Positions 28,058 through 36,020 of a stretch of 64,000 nucleotides of DNA are shown piece after piece (the stretch's first letter is position 1; every line of letters begins with the position of its first letter). This DNA is from Saprospiraceae bacterium (lineage in GTDB: Bacteria > Bacteroidota > Bacteroidia > Chitinophagales > Saprospiraceae): the NCBI GenBank assembly GCA_041392805.1, contig JAWKLJ010000001.1:372001-436000 (forward strand), given 5' to 3'. A program made the translations under genes and the position numbers. The notes under the pieces are model-generated. The model was not told the DNA's origin, made no database searches, and was given only the letters and a program-made list of their open reading frames with translations.

Positions 28058-29254
28058 ATGCCTGAAATCTTCGTCACCATCATCGGCGATCAACCAGCGC
28101 CTAATATCTTTCTTATAAAGGATAAGACCTTCCAAGATATCAGTCATTATATATTTATCACTTCCGAATTGATGGAAGAAAAGAACAGGCTTGCACATCT
28201 ATTAAACGCAGTGTCTATTCCCAAAGAAAAATATAGTATTGTTCAAATCTCTCCCAATAACCTTTATGCCATTAGACAAAAACTGGATACCCTAGCCTTA
28301 AAAGAAGGCAACAATAACTACCATGTAAACATTACCAGTGGAAGTAAAATGATGTCCATTGGCATTTTCAACTATTTCACCCAACCGAGTCTGGCAAATC
28401 GCAGCGCACTTTATTATATATCAATTAGAGATCATCACTTTCTTCAGATATTTCCGGAGGCGGAACACCGAGCTATCCAACTTAGTCACAAGATTAGTTT
28501 AAATGAATACTTAAATAGTTATGGGATTAGGGTGAACGAAACCAGGGATTCGTCCCTGCCTGTCTATTCTAGAAAGCTGGCTGAAAAAATTCATGACCTT
28601 TTTCTTAGCAATGCCCCCATCCTTCCATTTAACAAGAAATTTAGTCACCTAATTAGTGACCTTAGAAATTATGCCAAGGAGGAAGAGAAAAAAGCAAAAG
28701 GGCCATTGGAAATAAGCATCAAAGATGACCAAAAATGGAGCACGCTTATTTCAATGAGCGGTTTTTTACCACAATCTTCCGGACGATTGAATGCAGATGA
28801 AATACAATACCTCATCGGCGGATGGTTTGAGGAATGGACGTATTACCAGCTTAAAGCAGCCCTGGGACTAGAGACATCGGCCATAGGTTGTAGTATGCAA
28901 TTACAAAGAGTTGAAGCCATCGGTGATTTCAGTAAAAATGAATTTGATGTACTTTTTACCTACCAAAACCAGCTTTATGTATTAGAATGTAAATCTGGTT
29001 TAGGTGGAGGATACCCTGGGGCCAAGCGAATGTTTGATCAAGCCGCACATCGCCTGGCCGCCATACGTTCTGATTTTGGGCTGAAGGTTCATACCTCTTT
29101 TTTAACGCTGTCAACTGATTTGAGAAAGAATGCACAGCTCTTGAAACCCGCCATTGAAAACCGATCTTTATCACTCAATATTCAGACATTAGATCAGAAA
29201 GACCTATCCGAATCACCTTCTCTTTGGGTAAAGAAAATTACAGGGTTTAGATAA
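28058..29254 (+). CDS. card1: Card1/Can2-like CARF-domain nuclease (DUF1887-type)
   Basis: 398 residues from the ATG at 28058 (a TTG at 28040 is also possible). N-terminal CARF domain with YHVNITSGSKMMSIG at about 89-103, the ligand-binding loop of the family. C-terminal PD-(D/E)XK nuclease: GGWFEEWTYYQL (254-265), then D297 in NEFDVLF and E310/K312 in YVLECKSG. Known for Card1/Can2: cyclic tetra-adenylate made by Cas10 activates cleavage of nucleic acids. Catalytic residues are intact. Third gene of the operon after mCpol and the EAD11-like protein, so it could answer to Cas10, to mCpol, or both. Confidence 0.88.
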   Translation: MPEIFVTIIGDQPAPNIFLIKDKTFQDISHYIFITSELMEEKNRLAHLLNAVSIPKEKYSIVQISPNNLYAIRQKLDTLALKEGNNNYHVNITSGSKMMSIGIFNYFTQPSLANRSALYYISIRDHHFLQIFPEAEHRAIQLSHKISLNEYLNSYGIRVNETRDSSLPVYSRKLAEKIHDLFLSNAPILPFNKKFSHLISDLRNYAKEEEKKAKGPLEISIKDDQKWSTLISMSGFLPQSSGRLNADEIQYLIGGWFEEWTYYQLKAALGLETSAIGCSMQLQRVEAIGDFSKNEFDVLFTYQNQLYVLECKSGLGGGYPGAKRMFDQAAHRLAAIRSDFGLKVHTSFLTLSTDLRKNAQLLKPAIENRSLSLNIQTLDQKDLSESPSLWVKKITGFR

Positions 29255-29263
29255 CCAACAAAA

Positions 29264-29824
29264 TCAGGCAGCTATCCCTTTAGCTTCCTTGATCAAATCA
29301 GCAACAACATTGCGAACCGTGCCATCTGCTAATTTTAGCTCCTTGGCTATTTCTTTATTAGAAAAACCTTGGGACCTCAAATCCAACAATTGCTGGTCGC
29401 GATCAGAGAGTTGTTGATACCATTGTAAAAGCAAATCGTAGCCCTCCCAATCAAAAAAAGCAAACGCAGTCGTGTGTATCCGACGATCAAAATGCAACTG
29501 TTCAGGTACGTTGTCTTGTGGAAGCGTAGGTTCCTTCGACGATTTGCGTAGCAAATTATAAAAAGAGAATTTGACAATACCAAAGGCATAATTGTCAAAG
29601 GAGAGTTTTTCAGGCAGCTTATGATCCACCTTATCAAGGATGATAATAAAGGCCTCGGAAAGGCTATCATCAAGCCAACTGAGGTGATGCGCTCCATAGT
29701 GTTTCTGGAACTGCTTGTACACGCGCTCCTTTAATTTTTGGCAAAAATGTTTGACTACTTTGGGGTTTCTAGCCCGCAACCCAGCAATGACCTCTTGCTG
29801 GCTGTATTCCATCTTGTTGCTCAT
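29264..29824 (-). CDS. Sigma-70 family RNA polymerase sigma factor-like protein inside the cas region
   Basis: 186 residues on the opposite strand, ending 9 bp from the Card1-like stop. Region 2-like segment (WLDDSLSEAFIIILDKVD; LSFDNYAFGIVKFSFYNLLR) and region 4 with a helix-turn-helix (LSDRDQQLLDLRSQGFSNKE, ELKLADGTVRNVVADLI). The HTH resembles the LuxR/sigma-70 region 4 type. Its promoter faces the cas10 operon across about 540 bp. No anti-sigma neighbour. It may regulate the flanking cas operons, but this is inference from position only. Confidence 0.8.
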   Translation of the reverse strand: MSNKMEYSQQEVIAGLRARNPKVVKHFCQKLKERVYKQFQKHYGAHHLSWLDDSLSEAFIIILDKVDHKLPEKLSFDNYAFGIVKFSFYNLLRKSSKEPTLPQDNVPEQLHFDRRIHTTAFAFFDWEGYDLLLQWYQQLSDRDQQLLDLRSQGFSNKEIAKELKLADGTVRNVVADLIKEAKGIAA

Positions 29825-30367
29825 ACATGCGAAATTTTGAAACTGAAAATTGATGGTGATGGCACATATTGCTATGCGCCTTGTTGCTGCATTCTCAGTT
29901 TACTTCGCATGAAAAAATTAAGCAGTATGGTTCTTTGCTAGACCTTTGTCAAGCTTTCTAAAGATTGTTGCTTTATTATATAATGTCGTCAACTTCTTTT
30001 TTTGTCATCGGATTTCCTATTTTTTTTTTGAAAAATGACAAAAAAGGCGTTTCCCAACATCATTATATAGAGAAAAAGGCATAAAGCACCTTCCGTTTAT
30101 CAAACAACTACTATCCCAAACGATTCTATTATTCCATTAGTATATAACCTCTTTATTTATTTAAAAACCTATTATTTAAGATGAAAAACTTGCATTGTAA
30201 ATATTTTTTATTTATGTTTGAACTCATTGATGGGATTATTCCCTCTTCCGATCTTAAATTTTTCCAAATACCATTGGTTTTCTATTCTAGAATAGTTTTT
30301 GATTTACTGTTAGCATAGCTATACTATCTACACTTACTATTTAATTCAAAATTTCAAATATTTGATT
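29825..30367. other. Divergent regulatory region between the sigma-like gene and cas10
   Basis: No gene. It holds an AT-rich hairpin (TTTTTTGTCAT near 29998-30008 and ATGACAAAAAA at 30035-30045) and a looser pair of TATATAATG (29979-29987) and CATTATATA (30061-30069). Promoters for both flanking operons must lie here, but no box could be assigned with confidence. Confidence 0.4.
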
Positions 30368-31897
30368 ATGCCAAAATATTTGTATGGTGCCGTCGTACAT
30401 GGCATCCAGTCTTTTATTTTTGATACAGGAAAGCTAAAGGAAATAGTTGGAGCCAGTGAATATATTGAACAACTTTGTACTTCAGCCTTTGAAAAGAAAG
30501 TGGGAAAATCTTACAAAGCATCCAATCAAATCATTGGGGCAGCAGGTAAAATCCAGTACCTTTTTGAGGACAAAAATAGCTGTGAAGATTTGGTTTATGA
30601 CTTTTTTAAATCCATACAAGAAGAAGTCCCTGGGCTAAATTTTTCGCAGGCCGTTGTAAAGGTTGATCAAGAATTGGAGGATGAGCATACTGCTTTACTA
30701 GAGCAACGACTAGCTATACAGAAAAACAAAGCTAGGGTGCCTCATGGCTTGGGGTGGATGATTACAGAAAGAGCTAGACGAACTGGTGGAAGTGCCGTGT
30801 TAACGAAAAGTAAACAAGAAGATATTATTGATCGGCTGCAAAATACAAAGGAAGAAGCATCAAAGAATACCACCCTACTGGAAAAATTGGTTGGAGAGGA
30901 TAAGTCTATTTTGCAAAAAAGTGCCCCGAAACTATTCGAAGACCTACTAAATAATAAGGAAACAGGTTGGATTGCGGTCGTTCACGCTGATGGCAATAAT
31001 CTTGGCAAAGTGATCCAAGAAATTAAGGACAGCTTAACTATAAAAAAGGAAGTCCATTTACATCAAGTACTCAAAGAACTCTCAAGCAGCTTAGACTCAG
31101 CTACTAGAAAGGCGGCAGAACAAGCTTATCAACGAGTCATAAAACCTATTTTCGAAAAAGAAAAGAAGGATAACCCCAATGTCTATCTTCCTATTCGGCC
31201 GGTTCTATTGGGTGGAGATGATATCACCATTGTGATAAGAGGCGAACTGGCGCTTGACTTTACAGCAGAATTTCTCCAGGCTTTTTCCCACCAAACCCGA
31301 CAAGCTTTTCTTCCTCTTGTCAAAACTTATGACCTAACCATGTTAGAAGATGGCCTGACAGCCTGCGCTGGGATAGCTTATATAAAATACAATTTCCCTT
31401 TCCACTATGGTGTCAACCTATCCGAAAGTCTATGCAAATATTCCAAAACACATTCCAAGGCTATTAATCTTGATATGCCACCTTCAAGCCTCACTTTTCA
31501 TCGAGTTCAGTCCTCTTTTGTAGAAGATTACGCCGATATAATAGAAAGAGAAATGTTAGCTCATAATATTTACTTGAATTATGGGCCTTATTTTTTGCAT
31601 AAACCAGAAAACTATGACTACGATACTATTAAAGATTTGCAAGATGGAATATGGCATGTTAGCAAGGACGATGCTCCTAAAGCAAGTTTGCGCACTTGGC
31701 TAAAGGAATTGAAAATCAACCCAAACAGCGCAGAACAATTGATGGATAGGATCATGAGACTTAATAACAGATATGTTAAGCGATTAAGGCTCGGAAATCC
31801 AACTTATTCTACCCGAGCTTCCAAAGGAGAGAAGAAAAAAGTGCTAAATACACATCTATTCGATATCATTTCATTGGCAAGTATTAAAAACGATTAA
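30368..31897 (+). CDS. cas10: Cas10 (Cmr2/III-D-like) large subunit, cyclase-competent, no HD domain
   Basis: 509 residues from the ATG at 30368. It begins directly with the first palm domain (YLYGAVVHGIQSFIFDTGKL). No N-terminal HD phosphohydrolase is present, so DNase activity is not expected. The second palm carries VHADGNNLGKVI (205-216) and VLLGGDDITIVI (279-290), with GGDD at 282-285 intact, so cyclic oligoadenylate synthesis is expected when target RNA is bound. Four-helix D4-like C-terminus ends in LFDIISLASIKND. About 510 residues is short for Cas10. First gene of the effector operon, followed 3 bp later by a Csm3-like gene. Confidence 0.93.
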   Translation: MPKYLYGAVVHGIQSFIFDTGKLKEIVGASEYIEQLCTSAFEKKVGKSYKASNQIIGAAGKIQYLFEDKNSCEDLVYDFFKSIQEEVPGLNFSQAVVKVDQELEDEHTALLEQRLAIQKNKARVPHGLGWMITERARRTGGSAVLTKSKQEDIIDRLQNTKEEASKNTTLLEKLVGEDKSILQKSAPKLFEDLLNNKETGWIAVVHADGNNLGKVIQEIKDSLTIKKEVHLHQVLKELSSSLDSATRKAAEQAYQRVIKPIFEKEKKDNPNVYLPIRPVLLGGDDITIVIRGELALDFTAEFLQAFSHQTRQAFLPLVKTYDLTMLEDGLTACAGIAYIKYNFPFHYGVNLSESLCKYSKTHSKAINLDMPPSSLTFHRVQSSFVEDYADIIEREMLAHNIYLNYGPYFLHKPENYDYDTIKDLQDGIWHVSKDDAPKASLRTWLKELKINPNSAEQLMDRIMRLNNRYVKRLRLGNPTYSTRASKGEKKKVLNTHLFDIISLASIKND

Positions 31898-31900
31898 TTG

Positions 31901-32527
31901 ATGAAAACACTCACCTATTCTATAGAATTCCTGACCTTTTGGCATACCGGTTCTGGGCTATACGGAGGGGTAGATGCGAATGCTGCTGTGATCAGAGACA
32001 AGGAAGGTTTCCCTTTCATTCCTGGAAAGACAATTAAAGGGTTGCTTAGAGAGGCCGGGATGTTCCTTTCAACACTACCTGCCGATTTCCCTCCTGATTT
32101 TGTCAACCGAATATTTGGAGAAGCAACTGATAAGACAGGAAATAAAAATACATATGGCGTTAATTCTTGTTTTTTCACTAATGCAGAGCTGACTGCATAT
32201 GTAAAGGAGCAATTAAGCCCTCAAACGATAGAGAATGGGCATACTAAAGCCCAGGTTCCCAACGACGAAAATCTTAAAAAAAAGCAATCAATGCTATTCG
32301 AAAAAATAGCATCAACTGCCATTGATGAAAACGGACAAGCATTGGATCATTCCTTACGACAAATGGAAGTCACTATACCTTTAATGCTTTATGGTTCAAT
32401 CACTGATTTTCCTGATAATGAAGATGATCTTGCTGCATTAAAAAAATGCCTAGCGTGGATGAAAAGACTTGGAATGAATAGATCTCGAGGGTTAGGCCGT
32501 TGTGTTTTCAACATTCAAACTGACTAA
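31901..32527 (+). CDS. csm3: RAMP superfamily Cas7 (Csm3-like) subunit
   Basis: 208 residues from the ATG at 31901. Shows the Cas7/Csm3 N-terminal pattern FLTFWHTGSGLYGGVDANAA, with an Asp (D25) where Csm3 has its RNA-cleaving Asp, then GFPFIPGKTIKGLLREAG. The glycine-rich RAMP loop is at the C-terminus (LGMNRSRGLGRC). It forms the backbone of the effector and probably cuts target RNA at 6-nt intervals. Its stop overlaps the next start (TAATG). Confidence 0.88.
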   Translation: MKTLTYSIEFLTFWHTGSGLYGGVDANAAVIRDKEGFPFIPGKTIKGLLREAGMFLSTLPADFPPDFVNRIFGEATDKTGNKNTYGVNSCFFTNAELTAYVKEQLSPQTIENGHTKAQVPNDENLKKKQSMLFEKIASTAIDENGQALDHSLRQMEVTIPLMLYGSITDFPDNEDDLAALKKCLAWMKRLGMNRSRGLGRCVFNIQTD

Positions 32528-33987
32528 TGATGGAAAGATTGACATTTAATTGCACCTTATTAACTGACCTGGTACTAAGTGCCAGAGCTGCTACTGAAGG
32601 TTTTAACCTTTCCTTGGATTATATTCCAGGGGTTAAGTTTTTGGGCCTTGTAGCATCACAGCACTACAAGCTTGAAAAGTCACAACAGACCCTCGATCTT
32701 TTCCATAATGGGAAAGTAAGATTTGGCGATGCTCATCCCCTTATAAAAGGGGAAAGAGCCCTACGGGTTCCCGCTGCTTGGGCTTACCCCAAGATTGGTG
32801 GATTAACTGAATCACTTTACTTATATCATAACTTGACGGACGATTTTGTAAAAACGCTGACGCAACAAGGCATCCAGCTCAAGCAAGCCAGAGGGCATTA
32901 CTTTACAGAAGGAGGATGCCTTGGGAAAGTTGAGCAAAATTTTTCCATCAAATCAGCCTATGATGGTGAAAAATATAGAGCTAAGGACAGCCAAATGTTT
33001 GGCTACTTTGCCTTAAAGCGAGGATCAAAATGGCAATTCCATGTTGATATCGATGTAATTGCCTACAAAGATCTTTTGATAAAAGCGCTATCAGGGCAAC
33101 GGAGAATTGGACGATCTACCTCTGCCGAGTATGGTTTGGTGGATATTCAGCATGTTCCATCTCCTAAGCAATCCACAAGATCAATACCAGCTGGCCGCGT
33201 TTATCTATATGCTATGAGTAATCTGGCTTTTGTTGATGATTTTGGGAATTCTATTCTTGAACCTACACCTAAACAGCTTTTGCTGCCCGCAGACTCTTAC
33301 ATTGTATGGGAGCATTCCCAAATCCGTTCTAGATTGTATCAAACTTGGAATAAAAAGCGCTCGAATCGGAATGCCGATCGCCAAATCATAGAAAAGGGTT
33401 CTGTTATTGCGGTAGAATTATCAAAAGAAATAGAAAGTAACCTATTCCAACATGGTGTGGGAGCCTACCGATCGGAAGGATTTGGAGAAATACTAGTTAA
33501 TCCTTCTTTTTTAATCAGCAAAACGGAACAGGTCAAAGGTCTGAAACTAAAAAAGAATGAAGAACGAGAACAAGTAATGCCATTGGCTCCTAAACAAAGT
33601 AAGGGGACAAAAGATGATTTGCTCTTGGGGTTTTTGGCTAAAAAAATGGGGCAAGAAGATAGGATGTGGCGTACGGATCAAATAGTAAATGCCTTTATAG
33701 CAAATAACAAAGAGGTTTTCAGTGGTGTAACTGCTAGCCAATGGGGACAAGTTCGAAATATTGCAAAAAAGGCAAATAACCTTTCTGTATTGAAAAAACT
33801 CTTATTCGATGAAAAAATCGGTTTTTTCAAATATGGTCAATCTGAAAAAACATGGAGAAAAAAAGGGAGAGCAATACTCATTGAAAAATTTATTTTCCCT
33901 ACCGAAAACAGCCAACTTGATAATGGCTTAACATTCATCATTAAGTTGGCTTCAGAAATGGCTAAGGGAACCAAACAAAAAGACTAG
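32527..33987 (+). CDS. csx10: Csx10-like RAMP (Cas5 group), type III-D
   Basis: 486 residues, starting at the ATG that overlaps the preceding TAA. The N-terminus (TFNCTLLTDLVLSARAATEG, SLDYIPGVKFLGLVAS) and the loop SGQRRIGRSTSAEYGLVDI around 195-215 fit Csx10-type RAMPs, which serve as the Cas5 subunit gripping the crRNA 5' handle. C-terminal 130 residues are lysine-rich and look like an extension. Its presence, together with the large RAMP at 36021, points to subtype III-D. Confidence 0.72.
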   Translation: MMERLTFNCTLLTDLVLSARAATEGFNLSLDYIPGVKFLGLVASQHYKLEKSQQTLDLFHNGKVRFGDAHPLIKGERALRVPAAWAYPKIGGLTESLYLYHNLTDDFVKTLTQQGIQLKQARGHYFTEGGCLGKVEQNFSIKSAYDGEKYRAKDSQMFGYFALKRGSKWQFHVDIDVIAYKDLLIKALSGQRRIGRSTSAEYGLVDIQHVPSPKQSTRSIPAGRVYLYAMSNLAFVDDFGNSILEPTPKQLLLPADSYIVWEHSQIRSRLYQTWNKKRSNRNADRQIIEKGSVIAVELSKEIESNLFQHGVGAYRSEGFGEILVNPSFLISKTEQVKGLKLKKNEEREQVMPLAPKQSKGTKDDLLLGFLAKKMGQEDRMWRTDQIVNAFIANNKEVFSGVTASQWGQVRNIAKKANNLSVLKKLLFDEKIGFFKYGQSEKTWRKKGRAILIEKFIFPTENSQLDNGLTFIIKLASEMAKGTKQKD

Positions 33988-33991
33988 CATT

Positions 33992-35548
33992 ATGAATAAT
34001 GATAGAAGATACCTGGCGCGTTTCAAAGTAGAAACCTCTACTGCGCTTGCGGTAGGCTCCGGGCTCACCGGATTATTAAATGAGCGTCTTATTGCCAAGG
34101 ATGCTAATGGACTTCCATATATACCTGGAACTGCTTTAGCTGGCATTATTCGCCACCAATTTGAAGACCATGGAAAAAATATAGATTCATTGTTTGGCTT
34201 TCAAGCCAAGAATGAAGGTGAAGGACAAGGCAGTAGAATCACCTTTTCTCCAGCCATACTAGTGGCCCCAGACAATAAGACTATACTGGATGGACTCCGG
34301 GATATAGATGAAAACCATCCCTATTTCCATTCCTTTAAACACCTGCCGGAAAGAGATCATGTACGAATTAACCATAAAGGGGCTGCTGTAAAGCACGCTA
34401 AATTTGAAGAGAAACTAGTCTATAAAGGTACCCGTTTTGTTTTTGAAATTGAACTGGAAGGGACGGATGCCGATGAAGATTTATGGGAAGATATTCTAGC
34501 GGTTTTACATGATCCTTCTTTTCGGGTGGGCGCCGGAACGCGAAAAGGGTTTGGTGCATTGCGCATTTTAGAATGTCAATGTCGTACCTTCCATCTAACC
34601 AAGAAAGGAGACCTAATGGATTATTTAGCTACTTCCGCTGAACTCAATAGTCCCATCTTGGGGGCAGAACCCTATTTACCGAAAGAGCTATCATCTAATT
34701 GGAAACACTATCAGATCACACTTACGCCAAATGATTTTTTCCTATTTGGTGCTGGAATTCCAGAAGAAAAAATCAATATGCCTCCCAAAAAGGAGTGTTT
34801 CTTTGCCTGGAATACGGGGAAAGCTGTGTTATCCGAAGAACACTACCTTATCCCAGCTACTTCCATTAAGGGAGCAATTGCGCACCGTTTAGCTTTTCAT
34901 TGGAATAAGCTCTCAGGGAATAGTATTGAAAAAAGTGGGAATTATGACACATCATCTTTAGAAAAAACTTTTGATCTCGATAATGCCTTACAGAAATTAG
35001 ATTTGGAATTAGACATTTCATTGATGGATTATCCTCCTGATTCCAGCGAGTGGCGAAATTGGGAACAACAGATTGAGGCCATCTCCATCCAAGGCTCAAA
35101 AGAATGGCAAAAGTATTCGGAGGAGTTAGATGATTTGGAAAATAATCAAACCACTGAATTGTACCCCGTAGGCGAACAAAATCCAGCAGTGAAAGCCTTG
35201 ATGGGGTTTGCCAAGCATTCTAAAAAAGCAGAAGGTGCAAGAGGTAAAGTAATTTTCTCTGATATCTATATTCCTCAAAGGGAAGTGAAGAAAAAGGTAT
35301 TCAATCATGTAGCCATCGATCGTTTTACCGGAGGGGCTATAGATGGTGCCTTATTTCAAGAAGAAGTAATAACTACTGCTGAGTTTATTTTAGATATATA
35401 TATCGAAAAGGTTTTTCTTGAAAATGCAAAAAATGCAAGCTTCAAACAGGCTTTTGAAAACACATTAAATGACCTGTGTGAAGGTCGTCTACAATTGGGA
35501 GGAAATACCACTAAAGGACATGGTACGTTTTCAGGAAAAATAAATTAA
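33992..35548 (+). CDS. Double-RAMP Cas7-like subunit
   Basis: 518 residues with two RAMP units. Unit 1 (about 1-200) has FKVETSTALAVGSGLTG, LPYIPGTALAGIIRHQF and the glycine loop FRVGAGTRKGFGALRI. Unit 2 (about 225-518) has YQITLTPNDFFLFGAG, YLIPATSIKGAIAHRL and LQLGGNTTKGHGTFSG. In unit 1 the position of the Csm3 catalytic Asp is occupied by Asn (LLNERLIAKD), so this unit may not cut RNA. Starts 4 bp after the Csx10-like stop. Confidence 0.8.
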   Translation: MNNDRRYLARFKVETSTALAVGSGLTGLLNERLIAKDANGLPYIPGTALAGIIRHQFEDHGKNIDSLFGFQAKNEGEGQGSRITFSPAILVAPDNKTILDGLRDIDENHPYFHSFKHLPERDHVRINHKGAAVKHAKFEEKLVYKGTRFVFEIELEGTDADEDLWEDILAVLHDPSFRVGAGTRKGFGALRILECQCRTFHLTKKGDLMDYLATSAELNSPILGAEPYLPKELSSNWKHYQITLTPNDFFLFGAGIPEEKINMPPKKECFFAWNTGKAVLSEEHYLIPATSIKGAIAHRLAFHWNKLSGNSIEKSGNYDTSSLEKTFDLDNALQKLDLELDISLMDYPPDSSEWRNWEQQIEAISIQGSKEWQKYSEELDDLENNQTTELYPVGEQNPAVKALMGFAKHSKKAEGARGKVIFSDIYIPQREVKKKVFNHVAIDRFTGGAIDGALFQEEVITTAEFILDIYIEKVFLENAKNASFKQAFENTLNDLCEGRLQLGGNTTKGHGTFSGKIN

Positions 35549-35566
35549 AAATCCCCTAAAAAATTC

Positions 35567-35971
35567 ATGCCAATGCTTAATGTTTTAAATATCAAGAATT
35601 TCCCTAAAGGTGAATATACTGGCTATTACTGGTACTCAGATCAAACAGACCCTGAATTGATAACAAAGCCTAAAGAAATAGACGCTTCCATTTTTACCGA
35701 CCTACCCTTTGTAATCGAAGGTGCATTTTATAATAAGACTGATCAGATAAGTATCCACGTAAAAAACATTGATGATCAATATTATTGTACGTCAATGGAT
35801 CTAAAACAATTGTCTCCGAAATTATATAGCGAACAATATTATAAAAGCCATGACTTAGGGCCAATTAGTAAATATAAAGTCTTCGAAGTATGGGAGGAAG
35901 TGACAGATGAATTACTGGAGAACATGAAGACGCTAAAGCCTGCTTATACCATATTTGGGGGGTTCGATTAA
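35567..35971 (+). CDS. Small type III cas-operon protein (TIGR04423-like)
   Basis: 134 residues, no known catalytic motif. Begins MPMLNVLNIKNFPKGEYTGY, then YWYSDQTDPELI. I associate this pattern with a small Bacteroidota type III-associated family (TIGR04423), recalled and not checked. It occupies the place where III-D loci often have csx19. It could be an accessory subunit. No separate Cas11 small subunit is seen elsewhere in the operon. Confidence 0.55.
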   Translation: MPMLNVLNIKNFPKGEYTGYYWYSDQTDPELITKPKEIDASIFTDLPFVIEGAFYNKTDQISIHVKNIDDQYYCTSMDLKQLSPKLYSEQYYKSHDLGPISKYKVFEVWEEVTDELLENMKTLKPAYTIFGGFD

Positions 35972-36020
35972 GCTTATAATTATCATCTAACATTTCGTCA
36001 TTAGTTAAAAGAAGTCAATT

